Source: Rhizorhapis suberifaciens (GTDB lineage: Bacteria; Pseudomonadota; Alphaproteobacteria; Sphingomonadales; Sphingomonadaceae). Taken from it: a DNA stretch of 64,000 nt. Positions 43,962-53,793 of this stretch are shown in pieces (position 1 is the first letter of the stretch; every line of letters begins with the position of its first letter). The notes under the pieces were generated by a model, which did no database searches, had not been told where the DNA came from, and saw only the letters and a list, made by a program, of their open reading frames with translations. The position numbers and the translations under genes are program-made. The stretch spans positions 124,001 to 188,000 of the forward strand of contig NZ_JACHOV010000005.1 of assembly GCF_014200045.1 (NCBI RefSeq). The letters run 5' to 3'.

Positions 43962-46055
43962 ATGTTACGCCAATATGAACTGGTTGAGCGGGTAAAACGC
44001 TATGATCCAGACGCTGATGAGGCGTTGATCAACCGCGCTTATGTGTTTTCGGTTCAGAAGCATGGCAGTCAGAAACGAGCCAGCGGCGATCCTTATTTCA
44101 GCCATCCCATAGAGGTGGCGGGCATATTGACCGGTCTTCATCTCGATGACCATACAATTATCACAGCTCTGCTCCACGACACCATCGAGGACACGCTCGT
44201 CACCTACGACGAAATCGAGAAGAATTTCGGTCCCGACATAGCGAGACTTGTCGATGGCGTGACGAAGCTGTCGAAGATCGAAGCTCAGACCGAAAGTGAG
44301 CGCGCGGCGGAAAACCTGCGCAAATTCCTGCTCGCCATGTCGGATGACATCCGCGTGCTGCTGGTCAAGCTGGCGGACCGGCTGCATAATATGCGAACCC
44401 TGCATTTCATCCGGAACGAGGAGAAGCGCAAGCGTATCGCCCGTGAAACCATGGAAATCTACGCGCCGCTCGCCGAGCGGATCGGCATGTATGAATTCAT
44501 GCGCGAAATGCAGTTTCTCGCCTTCCAACAGCTTGAACCCGACGCCTGCGCCAGCATCACCAAGCGGCTTGAGCAATTGAAGGAAGGCGGCGGCGACAAG
44601 ATTGCGCGTATTGCATCGGGCCTTCAACTGCTGCTCGGCAATGCCAATCTCAAGGTTTCGGTCTCCGGACGCGAAAAGCATCCTTATTCCATCTGGAAGA
44701 AGATGCAGGAGCGGCACATCAGCTTTGAACAGTTGACCGACGTCATGGCATTTCGCGTCATCACCGAAACCGCGGAGGACTGTTACCGCGCACTTGGCAT
44801 CATCCATCAGCGCTACAAAATGGTTCCTGGCCGGTTCAAGGATTATATCTCCACACCCAAGCGCAACGGGTATAAATCGCTGCACACGACCGTCATCCAC
44901 CATGAAAGTGCCCGGATCGAAATCCAGTTGCGCAGCAAGGAGATGCACCACGACAGCGAATTCGGGCTCGCCGCGCATTGGGCCTATAAGCAAAGGAGCA
45001 GCGGCTCGGACGGACAAGCGGGCTGGATACGCGACCTCATCGAAATTCTCGACCAAAGCCAGGATGCCGACGAACTGCTCGAACATACGCGCATGGCGAT
45101 GTATCAGGACCGCATCTTTGCCTTCACTCCCAAGGGCGAGTTGCATCAGCTCCCCAAGGGATCGACTCCGGTCGATTTCGCTTATGCTGTCCACACGAAC
45201 CTGGGCAACCAGACGGTCGGCGCAAAGGTAAATGGCCGGGTGGTGCCGTTGCGCACTCAACTGCAGAATGGCGATCAGGTCGAAATTCTGAAATCCGAGG
45301 GCCAGGAGCCTAGTCCTGGATGGCTGACCTTCGTTATCACCGGCAAGGCGCGCGCCGCCATTCGCCGCTTTGTCCGCCACAAGCAGCGCGATGAGATGAT
45401 CGCCTTGGGCGAGATGCTTTTCGAAGAAATCGCCAGCCGCCTTCCCGTGGAGATCGGGGAAAAGGCGGTGGCGGCCGCCCTCACCCGGCTAAAGCTTGAA
45501 GATCGTCCCAGCCTGATGCTGGCCATAGGTACGCATAGCGTCACGGATGCGGAGGTCATGGAAGCATTGATCCCCGGCAGCACGATGGACGCCGATCGCC
45601 ACCCGCACGTCCCCCAGCAGCACAAGGCCATTTCGATACGCGGCCTGACCCCCGGCGTCGCGTTCAAGCTGGGGGAATGCTGCCATCCCGTCCCTGGCGA
45701 CCGCATCGTCGGCCTTCGTCATCCGGGAGAAGGAATTGAGGTTCACACCATCGATTGCCGCAGCCTGGAAAACAGTGCCGATGCCGATTGGGTGGACCTT
45801 AGCTGGGACGTCAAATCAATCGGTGGCACCGCTCGCCTCAGCGTCATCCTGAAAAACGAACCGGGCGCACTGGCAGCCGTGGCAAATATCTTTGGCAGCA
45901 ACAAGGCGAACATCCTGAACCTGCAACTCAGCAATCGCGAGGGGCCGTTTCATACGGATATCATAGACATAGAAGTGCACGATATCGCACATCTCATGCG
46001 GATCATCTCGGCATTACGGTCCATTGAGCCGGTTATTCAGGCAGATCGGGTATAA
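43962..46055 (+). CDS. rsh: Bifunctional (p)ppGpp synthetase/hydrolase
   Basis: 697 aa stringent-response enzyme. HD hydrolase domain at about residues 25-155 with ALLHDTIEDT; synthetase domain with RFKDYISTPKRNGYKSLHTT near residue 290; then TGS (GSTPVDFAYAVHTNLG), a helical region and a C-terminal ACT domain. The RFKD motif marks the bifunctional Rel/Spo type, not RelA. The chosen start MLRQYELVERVKRYDP matches alphaproteobacterial relatives; the frame is open upstream to 43863. No strong ribosome site is seen. Confidence 0.95.
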   Translation: MLRQYELVERVKRYDPDADEALINRAYVFSVQKHGSQKRASGDPYFSHPIEVAGILTGLHLDDHTIITALLHDTIEDTLVTYDEIEKNFGPDIARLVDGVTKLSKIEAQTESERAAENLRKFLLAMSDDIRVLLVKLADRLHNMRTLHFIRNEEKRKRIARETMEIYAPLAERIGMYEFMREMQFLAFQQLEPDACASITKRLEQLKEGGGDKIARIASGLQLLLGNANLKVSVSGREKHPYSIWKKMQERHISFEQLTDVMAFRVITETAEDCYRALGIIHQRYKMVPGRFKDYISTPKRNGYKSLHTTVIHHESARIEIQLRSKEMHHDSEFGLAAHWAYKQRSSGSDGQAGWIRDLIEILDQSQDADELLEHTRMAMYQDRIFAFTPKGELHQLPKGSTPVDFAYAVHTNLGNQTVGAKVNGRVVPLRTQLQNGDQVEILKSEGQEPSPGWLTFVITGKARAAIRRFVRHKQRDEMIALGEMLFEEIASRLPVEIGEKAVAAALTRLKLEDRPSLMLAIGTHSVTDAEVMEALIPGSTMDADRHPHVPQQHKAISIRGLTPGVAFKLGECCHPVPGDRIVGLRHPGEGIEVHTIDCRSLENSADADWVDLSWDVKSIGGTARLSVILKNEPGALAAVANIFGSNKANILNLQLSNREGPFHTDIIDIEVHDIAHLMRIISALRSIEPVIQADRV

Positions 46056-46071
46056 CGGCAGAGCCTGCTCT

Positions 46072-46770
46072 TCACTTTCCGCCGCACTCAACCAGCCCAC
46101 TTCCCGTCTGGTTCACCTTGCAGGCAGCATTCCCCAATACCCGCACATTTCCTGAGCCCTGGACGCTCACTTGCGCCGTTCCTGCTGCTGTGAGCAGCAC
46201 TGAGCCAGGCCCTTGGCTTTCCAAAATCAGGTCCTTCGCCACCAGTTCGGGGGAATCGATGCTACCCGCTCCGATCACTTGCACCCGCGCCTGACCGGCC
46301 CGTCCCGAAAGCCGTATTCGTCCGTTGCCGGCACTGTTCACCACAAGCTGATCGACAGCGACCCCATTCACTTCCAGATCGCCATTACCGGCCAAATTGA
46401 TGTCGCCACGCACTCCTTTCAAACCTTGAATGGCAAGTGAGCCATTGCCTCCCATGCTGACCCGGCGGATAACGCCCGTCGTAATCACCAGGTCGACCCT
46501 GCCGAAATTGCGCGCCTGTCCCCCATATGGGGGCGCCGCTCCGCGAACCGTAAGAATACCGCCCGACACATTCAGCGACACACGGTCCAGTGCGTCGCGC
46601 TGCCCCTCGCCCCGCGCACTATTACCTTTGCCGGTGATGATGGTCACGTTGAAGGGTCCCTGCATCCGAACGGTGTCGAAGTCGGTGACGCTATATTGCT
46701 GCTCGGCTGCGACGGCCGGAACCGTCAGCAGGGCCAGGCCGAAGCAAGCAGCCAGAATGTCCTTGATCAT
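46072..46770 (-). CDS. DUF2807 (GIN domain) exported protein
   Basis: 232 aa. A signal peptide (MIKDILAACFGLALLTVPAVA) precedes a repetitive beta-rich domain of the auto-transporter-adhesin head type: FDTVRMQGPFNVTIITGKGN then repeating G-N-G and G-S-G turns (SMGGNGSLAIQG, NLAGNGDLEVNG). The function is unknown; these domains are thought to be cell-surface or periplasmic. It is convergent with rsh (16 bases apart) and downstream of the CarD terminator. Confidence 0.82.
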   Translation of the reverse strand: MIKDILAACFGLALLTVPAVAAEQQYSVTDFDTVRMQGPFNVTIITGKGNSARGEGQRDALDRVSLNVSGGILTVRGAAPPYGGQARNFGRVDLVITTGVIRRVSMGGNGSLAIQGLKGVRGDINLAGNGDLEVNGVAVDQLVVNSAGNGRIRLSGRAGQARVQVIGAGSIDSPELVAKDLILESQGPGSVLLTAAGTAQVSVQGSGNVRVLGNAACKVNQTGSGLVECGGK

Positions 46771-46802
46771 TATCCCATCCTACCAGCGATCCTTTAACGC
46801 CC

Positions 46803-46833
46803 AATAAAAAAGGCGGCCCCTTTCGGGACCGCC
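46803..46833 (-). terminator. Rho-independent terminator after carD
   Basis: On the minus strand GGCGGTCCC and GGGGCCGCC form a stem with a GAAA loop (one internal mismatch), followed by TTTTTTATT. It separates the carD transcript from the DUF2807 gene. Confidence 0.85.
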
Positions 46834-46860
46834 CTCTTTCGCCCACTACAACTCAATGGC

Positions 46861-47391
46861 TCAGTCGACCTTTTCCCGATTATATTTCGGGGCGGCTTCG
46901 TTGAGGATGCTCAGAATCTTTTTGAGCGCACGCGGCTCGTCGACTTCTTCCATGGCCGCCAGCTCACGAGCGAGACGGCTGGATGCAGCCTCAAAAATCT
47001 GCCGCTCGGAATAGCTCTGTTCTGGCTGGTCGTCAGCACGGAACAGGTCGCGGGTTACTTCCGCGATTGAAACCAGATCCCCCGAATTGATCTTCGCTTC
47101 ATATTCCTGTGCACGGCGCGACCACATGGTGCGTTTTACCTTGGGCTTACCCTTCAACGTTTCCAACGCTTCGCCCAAAGTCTTGTCAGAAGACAGTTTG
47201 CGCATGCCCACGCTTTCGGCTTTATTAGTCGGAACGCGCAGCGTCATCCGTTCCTTTTCGAAGCGAAGAACATAGAGCTCTAGCTGAATGCCCGCGATCT
47301 CCTGGCTTTGGAGTTCCACCACACGGCCGACGCCGTGCTTGGGATAGACTACATAATCGCCAACATCGAAAGACAGCGCCTTGGCAGCCAT
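46861..47391 (-). CDS. CarD family transcription regulator
   Basis: 176 aa. The N-terminal RNAP-binding Tudor-like domain has FDVGDYVVYPKHGVGRVVEL, and the C-terminal helical DNA-binding part has MWSRRAQEYEAKINSGDL and SSRLARELAAMEE. It binds RNA polymerase and stabilises open complexes, mainly of ribosomal promoters. In alphaproteobacteria the order helicase, S4, ferredoxin, CarD is common, as here. The 296 bases upstream hold no other gene that I can see. Confidence 0.93.
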   Translation of the reverse strand: MAAKALSFDVGDYVVYPKHGVGRVVELQSQEIAGIQLELYVLRFEKERMTLRVPTNKAESVGMRKLSSDKTLGEALETLKGKPKVKRTMWSRRAQEYEAKINSGDLVSIAEVTRDLFRADDQPEQSYSERQIFEAASSRLARELAAMEEVDEPRALKKILSILNEAAPKYNREKVD

Positions 47392-47687
47392 TCTTGATAA
47401 CCTTTCTATCTACATAGGAGACTGGGCGTCATGTGCAGAGCCGGCACCGCAGAGAGCGGTTCAGAGGGGAACAACATGCGACCTGTTTTTTTCTCCGACG
47501 AACACCGTACCGTCCGTTAATGCAATATGTAGCAGATTCGTAACATAATTACCAGCCCGCGCTCGAATATCGGCGCAGGATGACAATTTTTCTGTGCGAA
47601 AGGCTGTGGAAATCCTGTGCGCAGCGTAGCTTTTCAGCGGCCGTTTTAACTAGTTAACTGAACCTGACACTCCGCGGGCTGTCAAAC

Positions 47688-48026
47688 CTAAGCTTCCGAC
47701 CCCGGCTGTGCCGAGAAATATTTCTCGAACTTGCCTTCCTCACCCTTGTGATCATCAGCGTCCGCAGGTTGTTCGCCCTTGGTAGTGATGTTGGGCCATT
47801 CCGCCGAATATTTTGCATTGAGTTCAAGCCACTGCTCAAGGCCGTTTTCGGTATCGGGCAAGATCGCCTCGGCCGGACATTCCGGTTCGCACACGCCGCA
47901 ATCGATGCACTCACTGGGATTGATCACCAGCATGTTTTCGCCCTCGTAGAAGCAATCTACCGGGCATACCTCAACGCAATCCATATATTTGCAGCGGATG
48001 CAGGCGTCGGTGACGACATAGGTCAT
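47688..48026 (-). CDS. fdxA: 7Fe ferredoxin FdxA
   Basis: 112 aa electron carrier. The cysteine pattern [14 protein letters not shown] and [12 protein letters not shown] gives one [3Fe-4S] and one [4Fe-4S] cluster. A C-terminal extension of about 40 acidic residues ([16 protein letters not shown] and on) is normal for the alphaproteobacterial form. The gene sits between the S4 protein and carD. Confidence 0.95.
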   Translation of the reverse strand: MTYVVTDACIRCKYMDCVEVCPVDCFYEGENMLVINPSECIDCGVCEPECPAEAILPDTENGLEQWLELNAKYSAEWPNITTKGEQPADADDHKGEEGKFEKYFSAQPGSEA

Positions 48027-48120
48027 TTTAAGATACTCTCCCCTTCGAGATTTCTGCCCTGCTATGCCTCCGTTGGACGCGCGTCAATATGTTGCTCCCG
48101 CCCTCGGCCAAATGATTTCT

Positions 48121-48429
48121 TCAACCGCCAGCGACGATTTCTTCATAGAGGGTCGCCGCTTCGGCCGCTGGTCCCCGGCGATGCGGCAGGCTCAACACCC
48201 TCACGATCCGCACGCGGGTTCCAAAGGGAAAGGTAATAAGGTCTCCACGCCTAATGGCGGCGTGCGACCGGTCGATCCGCCGCCCATTAACACGAATAAA
48301 ACCTGCTTCAGCCATTTTCTGAGCAAGGGAACGATCCTTTGCCAGACGCGCAAACCAAAGATATTTATCGATCCGCAAAACTTCTCCCGCCCTGGAGGAG
48401 CTCATTGCCGGTGCCGCCGCCTTAGCCAT
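48121..48429 (-). CDS. S4-domain RNA-binding protein, Hsp15-like
   Basis: About 102 aa. An S4 fold fills residues 16-80: LRIDKYLWFARLAKDRSLAQ, then AGFIRVNGRRIDR and IRRGDLITFPFG. It resembles Hsp15, which recycles stalled 50S subunits, and short S4 proteins of unknown role. The start MAKAAAPAM overlaps the helicase stop by 8 bases, so the two are translationally linked. Confidence 0.88.
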   Translation of the reverse strand: MAKAAAPAMSSSRAGEVLRIDKYLWFARLAKDRSLAQKMAEAGFIRVNGRRIDRSHAAIRRGDLITFPFGTRVRIVRVLSLPHRRGPAAEAATLYEEIVAGG

Positions 48430-50947
48430 GCCGGCCCAACAATTGAGCAAGCCCGGAAAAATGATGACCTTCAGTCACCTGCTTCCGCCTGACCGGGCGC
48501 ATGCGGCCGCGAAACGCCCAATTGGCGTCGTCCTTGAGCGGTTCGGCTGCCGGACGAAAACCCAGGCTGCGCATTAATTGCCTGAAGGCATCGCCCTGCA
48601 AGCCCAAGGATATGATTTGCGGATCATCAGGCGTAAACGCCTCTCGCTTTTCGACCTTGTCATGCGCCAGCCGGGCCAGCCGTTCGACGATGTCAATGCG
48701 TAGATATTGCCCCGCAAAACGCCGAAAGCCGCTGAGCCGAGCTCCCGTTTCACCAATGCTCCCGTCAGGTACAAAGAGAGCAGCGCCCGGCTTCGGAGTG
48801 CGGGCCATGGGCTTTGCCTGCCGCACCGCCAACAATGCCAGCCGCCATCGTGCGGCTCCTGGTTTCAGTAGGGCGGCGTGAAAGACATCCAGGGATCCAA
48901 TGACAATTCCCGCCTTGCGCAGTTGGACTCGACCAGCCTTATCCAGATGCCCAAGCGCCTCATCCAGAGCCACACGCGGCAATATTCCGCCCTCCTCGGC
49001 AAGTTGGGCGAGCACCGCACGGAGCGACGGCGATGTATCCGGCTGTCTTGAGCCAAGCGTCATGCTGCGAAGTGGTCCCAGATGCCGATCCTTCTGCTGC
49101 TCCAGCCATGCGGCAAGGCGAGCCGCGATCGCGCGCTGCCGCTCGTTCGACAACGTTAATATGCCAGCATCCAGGCGGACCAGCGGATCAAGCAGGGAAG
49201 GCCCTGCGCTTAAAGCTGCCACATGTATGTTCTTCCAGCAGATTCCGGGAATTTCCCCTTCCTCCGCCGCCAATGCGAAATCCTTGTCGGAAGCGGCGAC
49301 CAGTTCATCTGCCCGCTTCCCCAATATGGTGCCCAAGCGGCGTTCGGCGGCGGCAAGCAGCATCTTGCGGTCGGCATGCCGCGCGTCAGGCGCCACCGAA
49401 AATCGGAAGCCGTTCAGCTGCCCAATGGACTCGCCATCCACATGTACGCTGCCTGACTCGTCCACATCGACCGGCAAATGCCCGGCCCCATAGCCAATTT
49501 CCTTCAGCAGTACGGCAGTACGCCGGTCGACGAATCGCTGCGTCAGCCTCTCATGCAATGCATCCGATAGCTTCTCTTCCAGTGCGCGCGTGCGCTCGGC
49601 CATTTCCGCCGGGCTCTGCAACCAGTCGGACCGGTGGGCGATGTAAGACCATGTCCGCGCAGCGGCGATCCGGGCCGATAGGGTATCGATGTCACCTTCT
49701 ACGGTATCCAGCCGTGCTATCTGCTGAGCGAACCAGTCCTGCGGAATATGACCATTCCCCTCACTCAGGTGCCGCCACAGGCGCAGCACCGTCCGGGCAT
49801 GGTCCTCAGCCCCCAGCTTCTGGAAATCGGGAAGCCCGCATACCGCCCACAGCCGCTTCACCTGCGCCATCCCGCGTGCCCGGGCTATAACATCTGGCTC
49901 ATCGGCGAGGCGCTTGAGTACGGAAAGGTCAATAACTTGGGGGGCCCCGCGCAGTTCCGGCCGGGCTGGCTTCTCCTCAAGAGCGGCGATCAATGCATCG
50001 ACGCTGTCCATGGGCGGCTCGCCCTCGCGCCAATACAGGAAATCGAGTTTTGGAAATCGATGGTTCTCGATGCGGTCGATTTCTTCATCCGTAAACGCCG
50101 CCTCGCTGCCTTCTCCACCTAGGCTGCCGAAGGTCCCATCGCGCTGATGTCGCCCGGCACGACCGGCGATCTGCGCCATTTCTGCCACCGTCAGTCGCCT
50201 TACCCGCCTGCCGTCAAACTTGCTGAGGGATGCGAAGGCGACATGAGCCACGTCCATATTGAGGCCCATGCCGATTGCGTCGGTGGCCACTAGATAGTCG
50301 ACCTCGCCCGCCTGGAACATGGCTACTTGGCGGTTGCGCGTGTGCGGAGAGAGCGCCCCCATCACTACGGCCGATCCACCCCTGAACCGCCGCAGCATTT
50401 CCGCTACCGCATAGACCTCCTCGACCGAGAAAGCGACAATCGCCGACCGCTTGGGCAAGCGGGATAATTTTTTCGATCCAGCATAGGAAAGCGTTGAAAA
50501 GCGGGGCCGGTTGATAATCTCGGCGTCCGGAACCAGGGCGCGCACCAGTGGACGCAGACTGTCCGACCCAAGGATCATGGTTTCTTCCCGCCCTCTGGCC
50601 CGCAACAGCCGGTCGGTAAAAACATGCCCGCGCTCAGGGTCCGCGCCAAGCTGGGCCTCATCTACCGCTACAAAGGCGAAATCGCGATCCACCGGCATGG
50701 ATTCAGCGGTACAGAGGAACCAGCGCGCCTTGTCCGGCAGGATTTTCTCCTCGCCGGTAATGAGCGCAACCTGATCCTTTCCCTTGATCCCTACCACCCG
50801 GTCATAGACCTCCCGCGCTAGCAAGCGCAGGGGAAAACCGATCATTCCGCTGGAATGCGCGCACATGCGTTCCACCGCCAGATGCGTTTTGCCGGTGTTG
50901 GTTGGTCCAAGAACGGCGGTCAACGATGAGCGGGCAAAACTTGCCAT
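48422..50947 (-). CDS. SUV3-like RNA helicase
   Basis: 841 aa superfamily 2 helicase resembling mitochondrial SUV3. Walker A GPTNTGKTHLAVERM lies at residues 14-28, VAVDEAQLGADPERG is motif II, then ATDAIGMGLNMD and QIAGRAGRHQRDG give motifs V and VI. The C-terminal half (500 residues) is helical and unlike bacterial DEAD proteins. An RNA-decay or ribosome-assembly role is likely by homology. A cluster with S4, FdxA and CarD is downstream. Confidence 0.88.
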   Translation of the reverse strand: MASFARSSLTAVLGPTNTGKTHLAVERMCAHSSGMIGFPLRLLAREVYDRVVGIKGKDQVALITGEEKILPDKARWFLCTAESMPVDRDFAFVAVDEAQLGADPERGHVFTDRLLRARGREETMILGSDSLRPLVRALVPDAEIINRPRFSTLSYAGSKKLSRLPKRSAIVAFSVEEVYAVAEMLRRFRGGSAVVMGALSPHTRNRQVAMFQAGEVDYLVATDAIGMGLNMDVAHVAFASLSKFDGRRVRRLTVAEMAQIAGRAGRHQRDGTFGSLGGEGSEAAFTDEEIDRIENHRFPKLDFLYWREGEPPMDSVDALIAALEEKPARPELRGAPQVIDLSVLKRLADEPDVIARARGMAQVKRLWAVCGLPDFQKLGAEDHARTVLRLWRHLSEGNGHIPQDWFAQQIARLDTVEGDIDTLSARIAAARTWSYIAHRSDWLQSPAEMAERTRALEEKLSDALHERLTQRFVDRRTAVLLKEIGYGAGHLPVDVDESGSVHVDGESIGQLNGFRFSVAPDARHADRKMLLAAAERRLGTILGKRADELVAASDKDFALAAEEGEIPGICWKNIHVAALSAGPSLLDPLVRLDAGILTLSNERQRAIAARLAAWLEQQKDRHLGPLRSMTLGSRQPDTSPSLRAVLAQLAEEGGILPRVALDEALGHLDKAGRVQLRKAGIVIGSLDVFHAALLKPGAARWRLALLAVRQAKPMARTPKPGAALFVPDGSIGETGARLSGFRRFAGQYLRIDIVERLARLAHDKVEKREAFTPDDPQIISLGLQGDAFRQLMRSLGFRPAAEPLKDDANWAFRGRMRPVRRKQVTEGHHFSGLAQLLGRHG

Positions 50948-51186
50948 ATGTCATATGTCGGCAACCCGGCCCCCGGGCGCAAGTATTGTTTGCTATTTCC
51001 CCCTTCGTTTTCAAAATGGTTTCGAAATGAACTGTAGTTGGTCGGCGGCAAAGAACGGCTCGCCGCACGCGAAAGCCGTTTACCACGATCTTAAATTGAC
51101 TTTAACCTTAGTGAGGCAGAAGAATCCTTGAATAAGCTGGGCGAAGGGCTCCTTGTTCGACATGGCCCGTCGGGGGATGCAACATC

Positions 51187-52758
51187 TTGTTTCAGAAGAG
51201 TGAAATTGGTCTCGGCCAGGGCGGCGCTGCTGTATCGCTGTCGCTTGCCAACGCGCTTCCAGCGCCTGCCCTTCCGGCAAACTGGCGCGAACGCCTTCGC
51301 GAATATTGCGAAGAGGTCAATCTTGTCCCTGATCTCGGCCAGCGCATCGGTTCCGCGGAATGGTTCCGCGGCGCGCTGACATGTGCAGCGCTTTGCGCCA
51401 GCGCCCTTTATCTCTCTCCCGGCTTTGCGCCCATTCCAGCCGCATCCGAACCGATGCTGACCGATCGGCAGTTCGACGAAGCCCGCACTCAGATGATCAC
51501 GCCGCTGGCTCTTGGTGCGGACTCCGGGCGCCATATGGCCGCCAATGACGCTGTCGTTCCTTTAAAAGAAACGCCCGAGCGCCCCCAGATAGACCTTACG
51601 GCCCAGGTTGGCAGCGGCGACGGTTTCGGCAGCGCACTGCGCCGGGCCGGCGTCAGCAATACCGATACCACAGCAGTGATGGACCTGCTTTCGGGAAGCA
51701 TCGGGGCGCTTACTCCGGGCACACGCCTCGACATCCGCCTTGGCCGGCGCGCCTCGCGAAACATGCCTCGGCCGCTGGACGCGCTCGCCTTCCGAGCAAA
51801 ACTGGAACTCGCCATCACGGTCAATCGTGTGGACGGCAAGCTACAAGTGAACAAAATTCCCATCGCGGTGGACGACACTCCACTGCGGATCCGCGGCGAG
51901 GTAGGCTCCAGCCTTTATCGTTCCGCGCGTGCGGCCGGTGCGCCGCCCAAAACCATTCAGGCTTATCTAAAAGCGCTTGCCACCAAATTGTCGCTGGACA
52001 GCGACGTCAGCGCCACCGACGAATTCGACATCATCCTGGGTTATCGCCGGGCGGAAACCGGTGAGGTGGAAGTGGGCGATCTGCTCTTCGCCGGTTTGGA
52101 GCGCACCAGTCGCAAGGATGTGAACCTGCTGAAATGGCAAACCGGCGGCCGCACGGAATGGTTTGAAGCGTCAGGCGTAGGCGAACAGCGCGGTCAATTG
52201 GCAGCGCCGGTATATGGCCGGCAAAGCTCAAGCTATGGCATGCGCCGCCATCCTATCCTCGGCTATAGCCGCATGCACGCCGGCATCGACTTCGCCGCAC
52301 CCTACGGTGCCCCCATCTATGCCGCGACGGACGGAAGGGTAGTCTATTCCGGACGCCATGGCGGTCATGGCAAATACGTAAAGATCAGCCACGGCAATGG
52401 TCTTGCTACCGGCTATGCCCATATGAGCCGCATCGTCGCCGATGCAGGTGATTATGTCCGCCGCGGCCAGATTATCGGATATGTGGGTTCGACCGGGCTC
52501 TCGACCGGTCCACATCTCCATTATGAGCTTTACCGCAACGGCCAGACCATAAACCCCCGCTCCGTCAAGTTCACCACGACGGCGCAACTCGCGGGCAACG
52601 ACCTCCGCCGTTTCCGCAACCGACTTGCGGAGCTTAAAAGCCTCAAGGCCGGCCCGCAGGAACCCATTCGGAGCGCCGAAAAGCCGCGCGTGAAGCTCAG
52701 TGAAGAACCCAAGGAAATCGCCTTCCTGCCCGACGGATCCAAGCGGGTCTTGCGGTAA
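51187..52758 (+). CDS. M23 family peptidoglycan DD-metallopeptidase
   Basis: 523 aa. A TTG start with GGGGGA upstream gives a cytosolic N-terminus of about 55 residues (LREYCEEVNLVPDLGQRIG), then one transmembrane helix (FRGALTCAALCASALYLSPG, residues 59-78). The periplasmic part has LysM/OapA-like regions and ends in an M23 domain: MHAGIDFAAPYG with zinc His/Asp and STGPHLHYELYRNGQ with zinc HxH. Likely a cell-wall endopeptidase or amidase activator. The coding frame continues 29 bases from the hemB start. Confidence 0.9.
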   Translation: MFQKSEIGLGQGGAAVSLSLANALPAPALPANWRERLREYCEEVNLVPDLGQRIGSAEWFRGALTCAALCASALYLSPGFAPIPAASEPMLTDRQFDEARTQMITPLALGADSGRHMAANDAVVPLKETPERPQIDLTAQVGSGDGFGSALRRAGVSNTDTTAVMDLLSGSIGALTPGTRLDIRLGRRASRNMPRPLDALAFRAKLELAITVNRVDGKLQVNKIPIAVDDTPLRIRGEVGSSLYRSARAAGAPPKTIQAYLKALATKLSLDSDVSATDEFDIILGYRRAETGEVEVGDLLFAGLERTSRKDVNLLKWQTGGRTEWFEASGVGEQRGQLAAPVYGRQSSSYGMRRHPILGYSRMHAGIDFAAPYGAPIYAATDGRVVYSGRHGGHGKYVKISHGNGLATGYAHMSRIVADAGDYVRRGQIIGYVGSTGLSTGPHLHYELYRNGQTINPRSVKFTTTAQLAGNDLRRFRNRLAELKSLKAGPQEPIRSAEKPRVKLSEEPKEIAFLPDGSKRVLR

Positions 52759-52786
52759 ACCGTCCCAAGCCGTTAAACGGCTTAGC

Positions 52787-53782
52787 ATGACCCCAGCTTC
52801 TTTTCCCGCGCTCCGCCTGCGCCGAACCCGCGCCTCCGCCTGGAGCCGCGCGCTTTTTGCGGAAAACCGCATCGGCCCGCAGGACCTGATCTGGCCTCTC
52901 TTCGTCACGCAAGGCGAAGGCGTGGAGGAGCCCATAGCAAGTCTCCCCGGCGTCTCCCGCTGGTCGGTGGACCTCATCGCCGCCCGCGCCAGGGAAGCGC
53001 GCGCAGCTGGCATTCCCTGCCTCGCCCTATTTCCCAACACCCAGCCCGGCCGCCGGAGCGAGGATGGCAAGGAGGCGCTCAATCCCGACAATCTCATGTG
53101 CCGCGCGATCAAGGCGATCAAGGACGCCGTGCCGGCCATCGGCGTCCTCACCGACGTTGCGCTCGATCCATATACCAGTCACGGCCAGGACGGCCTGATG
53201 GATGAGGCGGGCTATATCCTTAATGACGCCACCGTCGACATGCTCTGCCGCCAGTCGCTGGTCCAGGCCGAAGCAGGCGCCGACATCATCGCGCCCAGCG
53301 ACATGATGGACGGCCGCATCGCCGCAATCCGCTCCGCTCTTGAGGGCGCGGGTCATATCAATGTCCAGATCATGTCCTACGCCGCCAAGTATGCGAGCGC
53401 CTTTTACGGCCCTTTCCGCGACGCGGTTGGCTCGCGGGGGCTCCTGAAGGGCGACAAGAAAACCTATCAGATGGACCCGGCAAACAGCGAGGAGGCCCTG
53501 CGCGAGGTCGCCCTCGATCTTGCCGAAGGGGCCGACAGCGTCATGGTGAAGCCGGGCCTGCCCTACCTTGATATCGTCACCAAGGTTAGGCAACGCTTCG
53601 AAGTTCCGGTCTTTGCCTATCAGGTCTCCGGCGAATATGCCATGATCGAGGCAGCAGCAGCGGCCGGAGCAGGCGAGCGCGACGCCCTGGTCCTCGAAAC
53701 GCTGATGAGCTTCAAACGCGCCGGTTGCAGCGGCGTCCTCACCTACCATGCGCTTCTCGCGGCGCGGTTGCTCGGCGCGTGA
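52787..53782 (+). CDS. hemB: Delta-aminolevulinic acid dehydratase, Mg-type
   Basis: 331 aa enzyme of tetrapyrrole synthesis that condenses two 5-aminolevulinates to porphobilinogen. Schiff-base lysines are in MSYAAKYASAFYG and VMVKPGLPYLDIV. In the metal site GVLTDVALDPYTSHGQDG the zinc cysteines of the animal and enteric enzyme are replaced, indicating the magnesium type known in alphaproteobacteria. The ATG at 52787 is 28 bases after the M23 stop. GNAT overlaps its stop region. Confidence 0.94.
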   Translation: MTPASFPALRLRRTRASAWSRALFAENRIGPQDLIWPLFVTQGEGVEEPIASLPGVSRWSVDLIAARAREARAAGIPCLALFPNTQPGRRSEDGKEALNPDNLMCRAIKAIKDAVPAIGVLTDVALDPYTSHGQDGLMDEAGYILNDATVDMLCRQSLVQAEAGADIIAPSDMMDGRIAAIRSALEGAGHINVQIMSYAAKYASAFYGPFRDAVGSRGLLKGDKKTYQMDPANSEEALREVALDLAEGADSVMVKPGLPYLDIVTKVRQRFEVPVFAYQVSGEYAMIEAAAAAGAGERDALVLETLMSFKRAGCSGVLTYHALLAARLLGA

Positions 53783-53793
53783 GCAGGACGATC

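Noticed and set aside
43965-45380. 471-aa minus-strand frame inside rsh
   Set aside because: Antisense to the RelA/SpoT core; no start signal and no recognisable protein.
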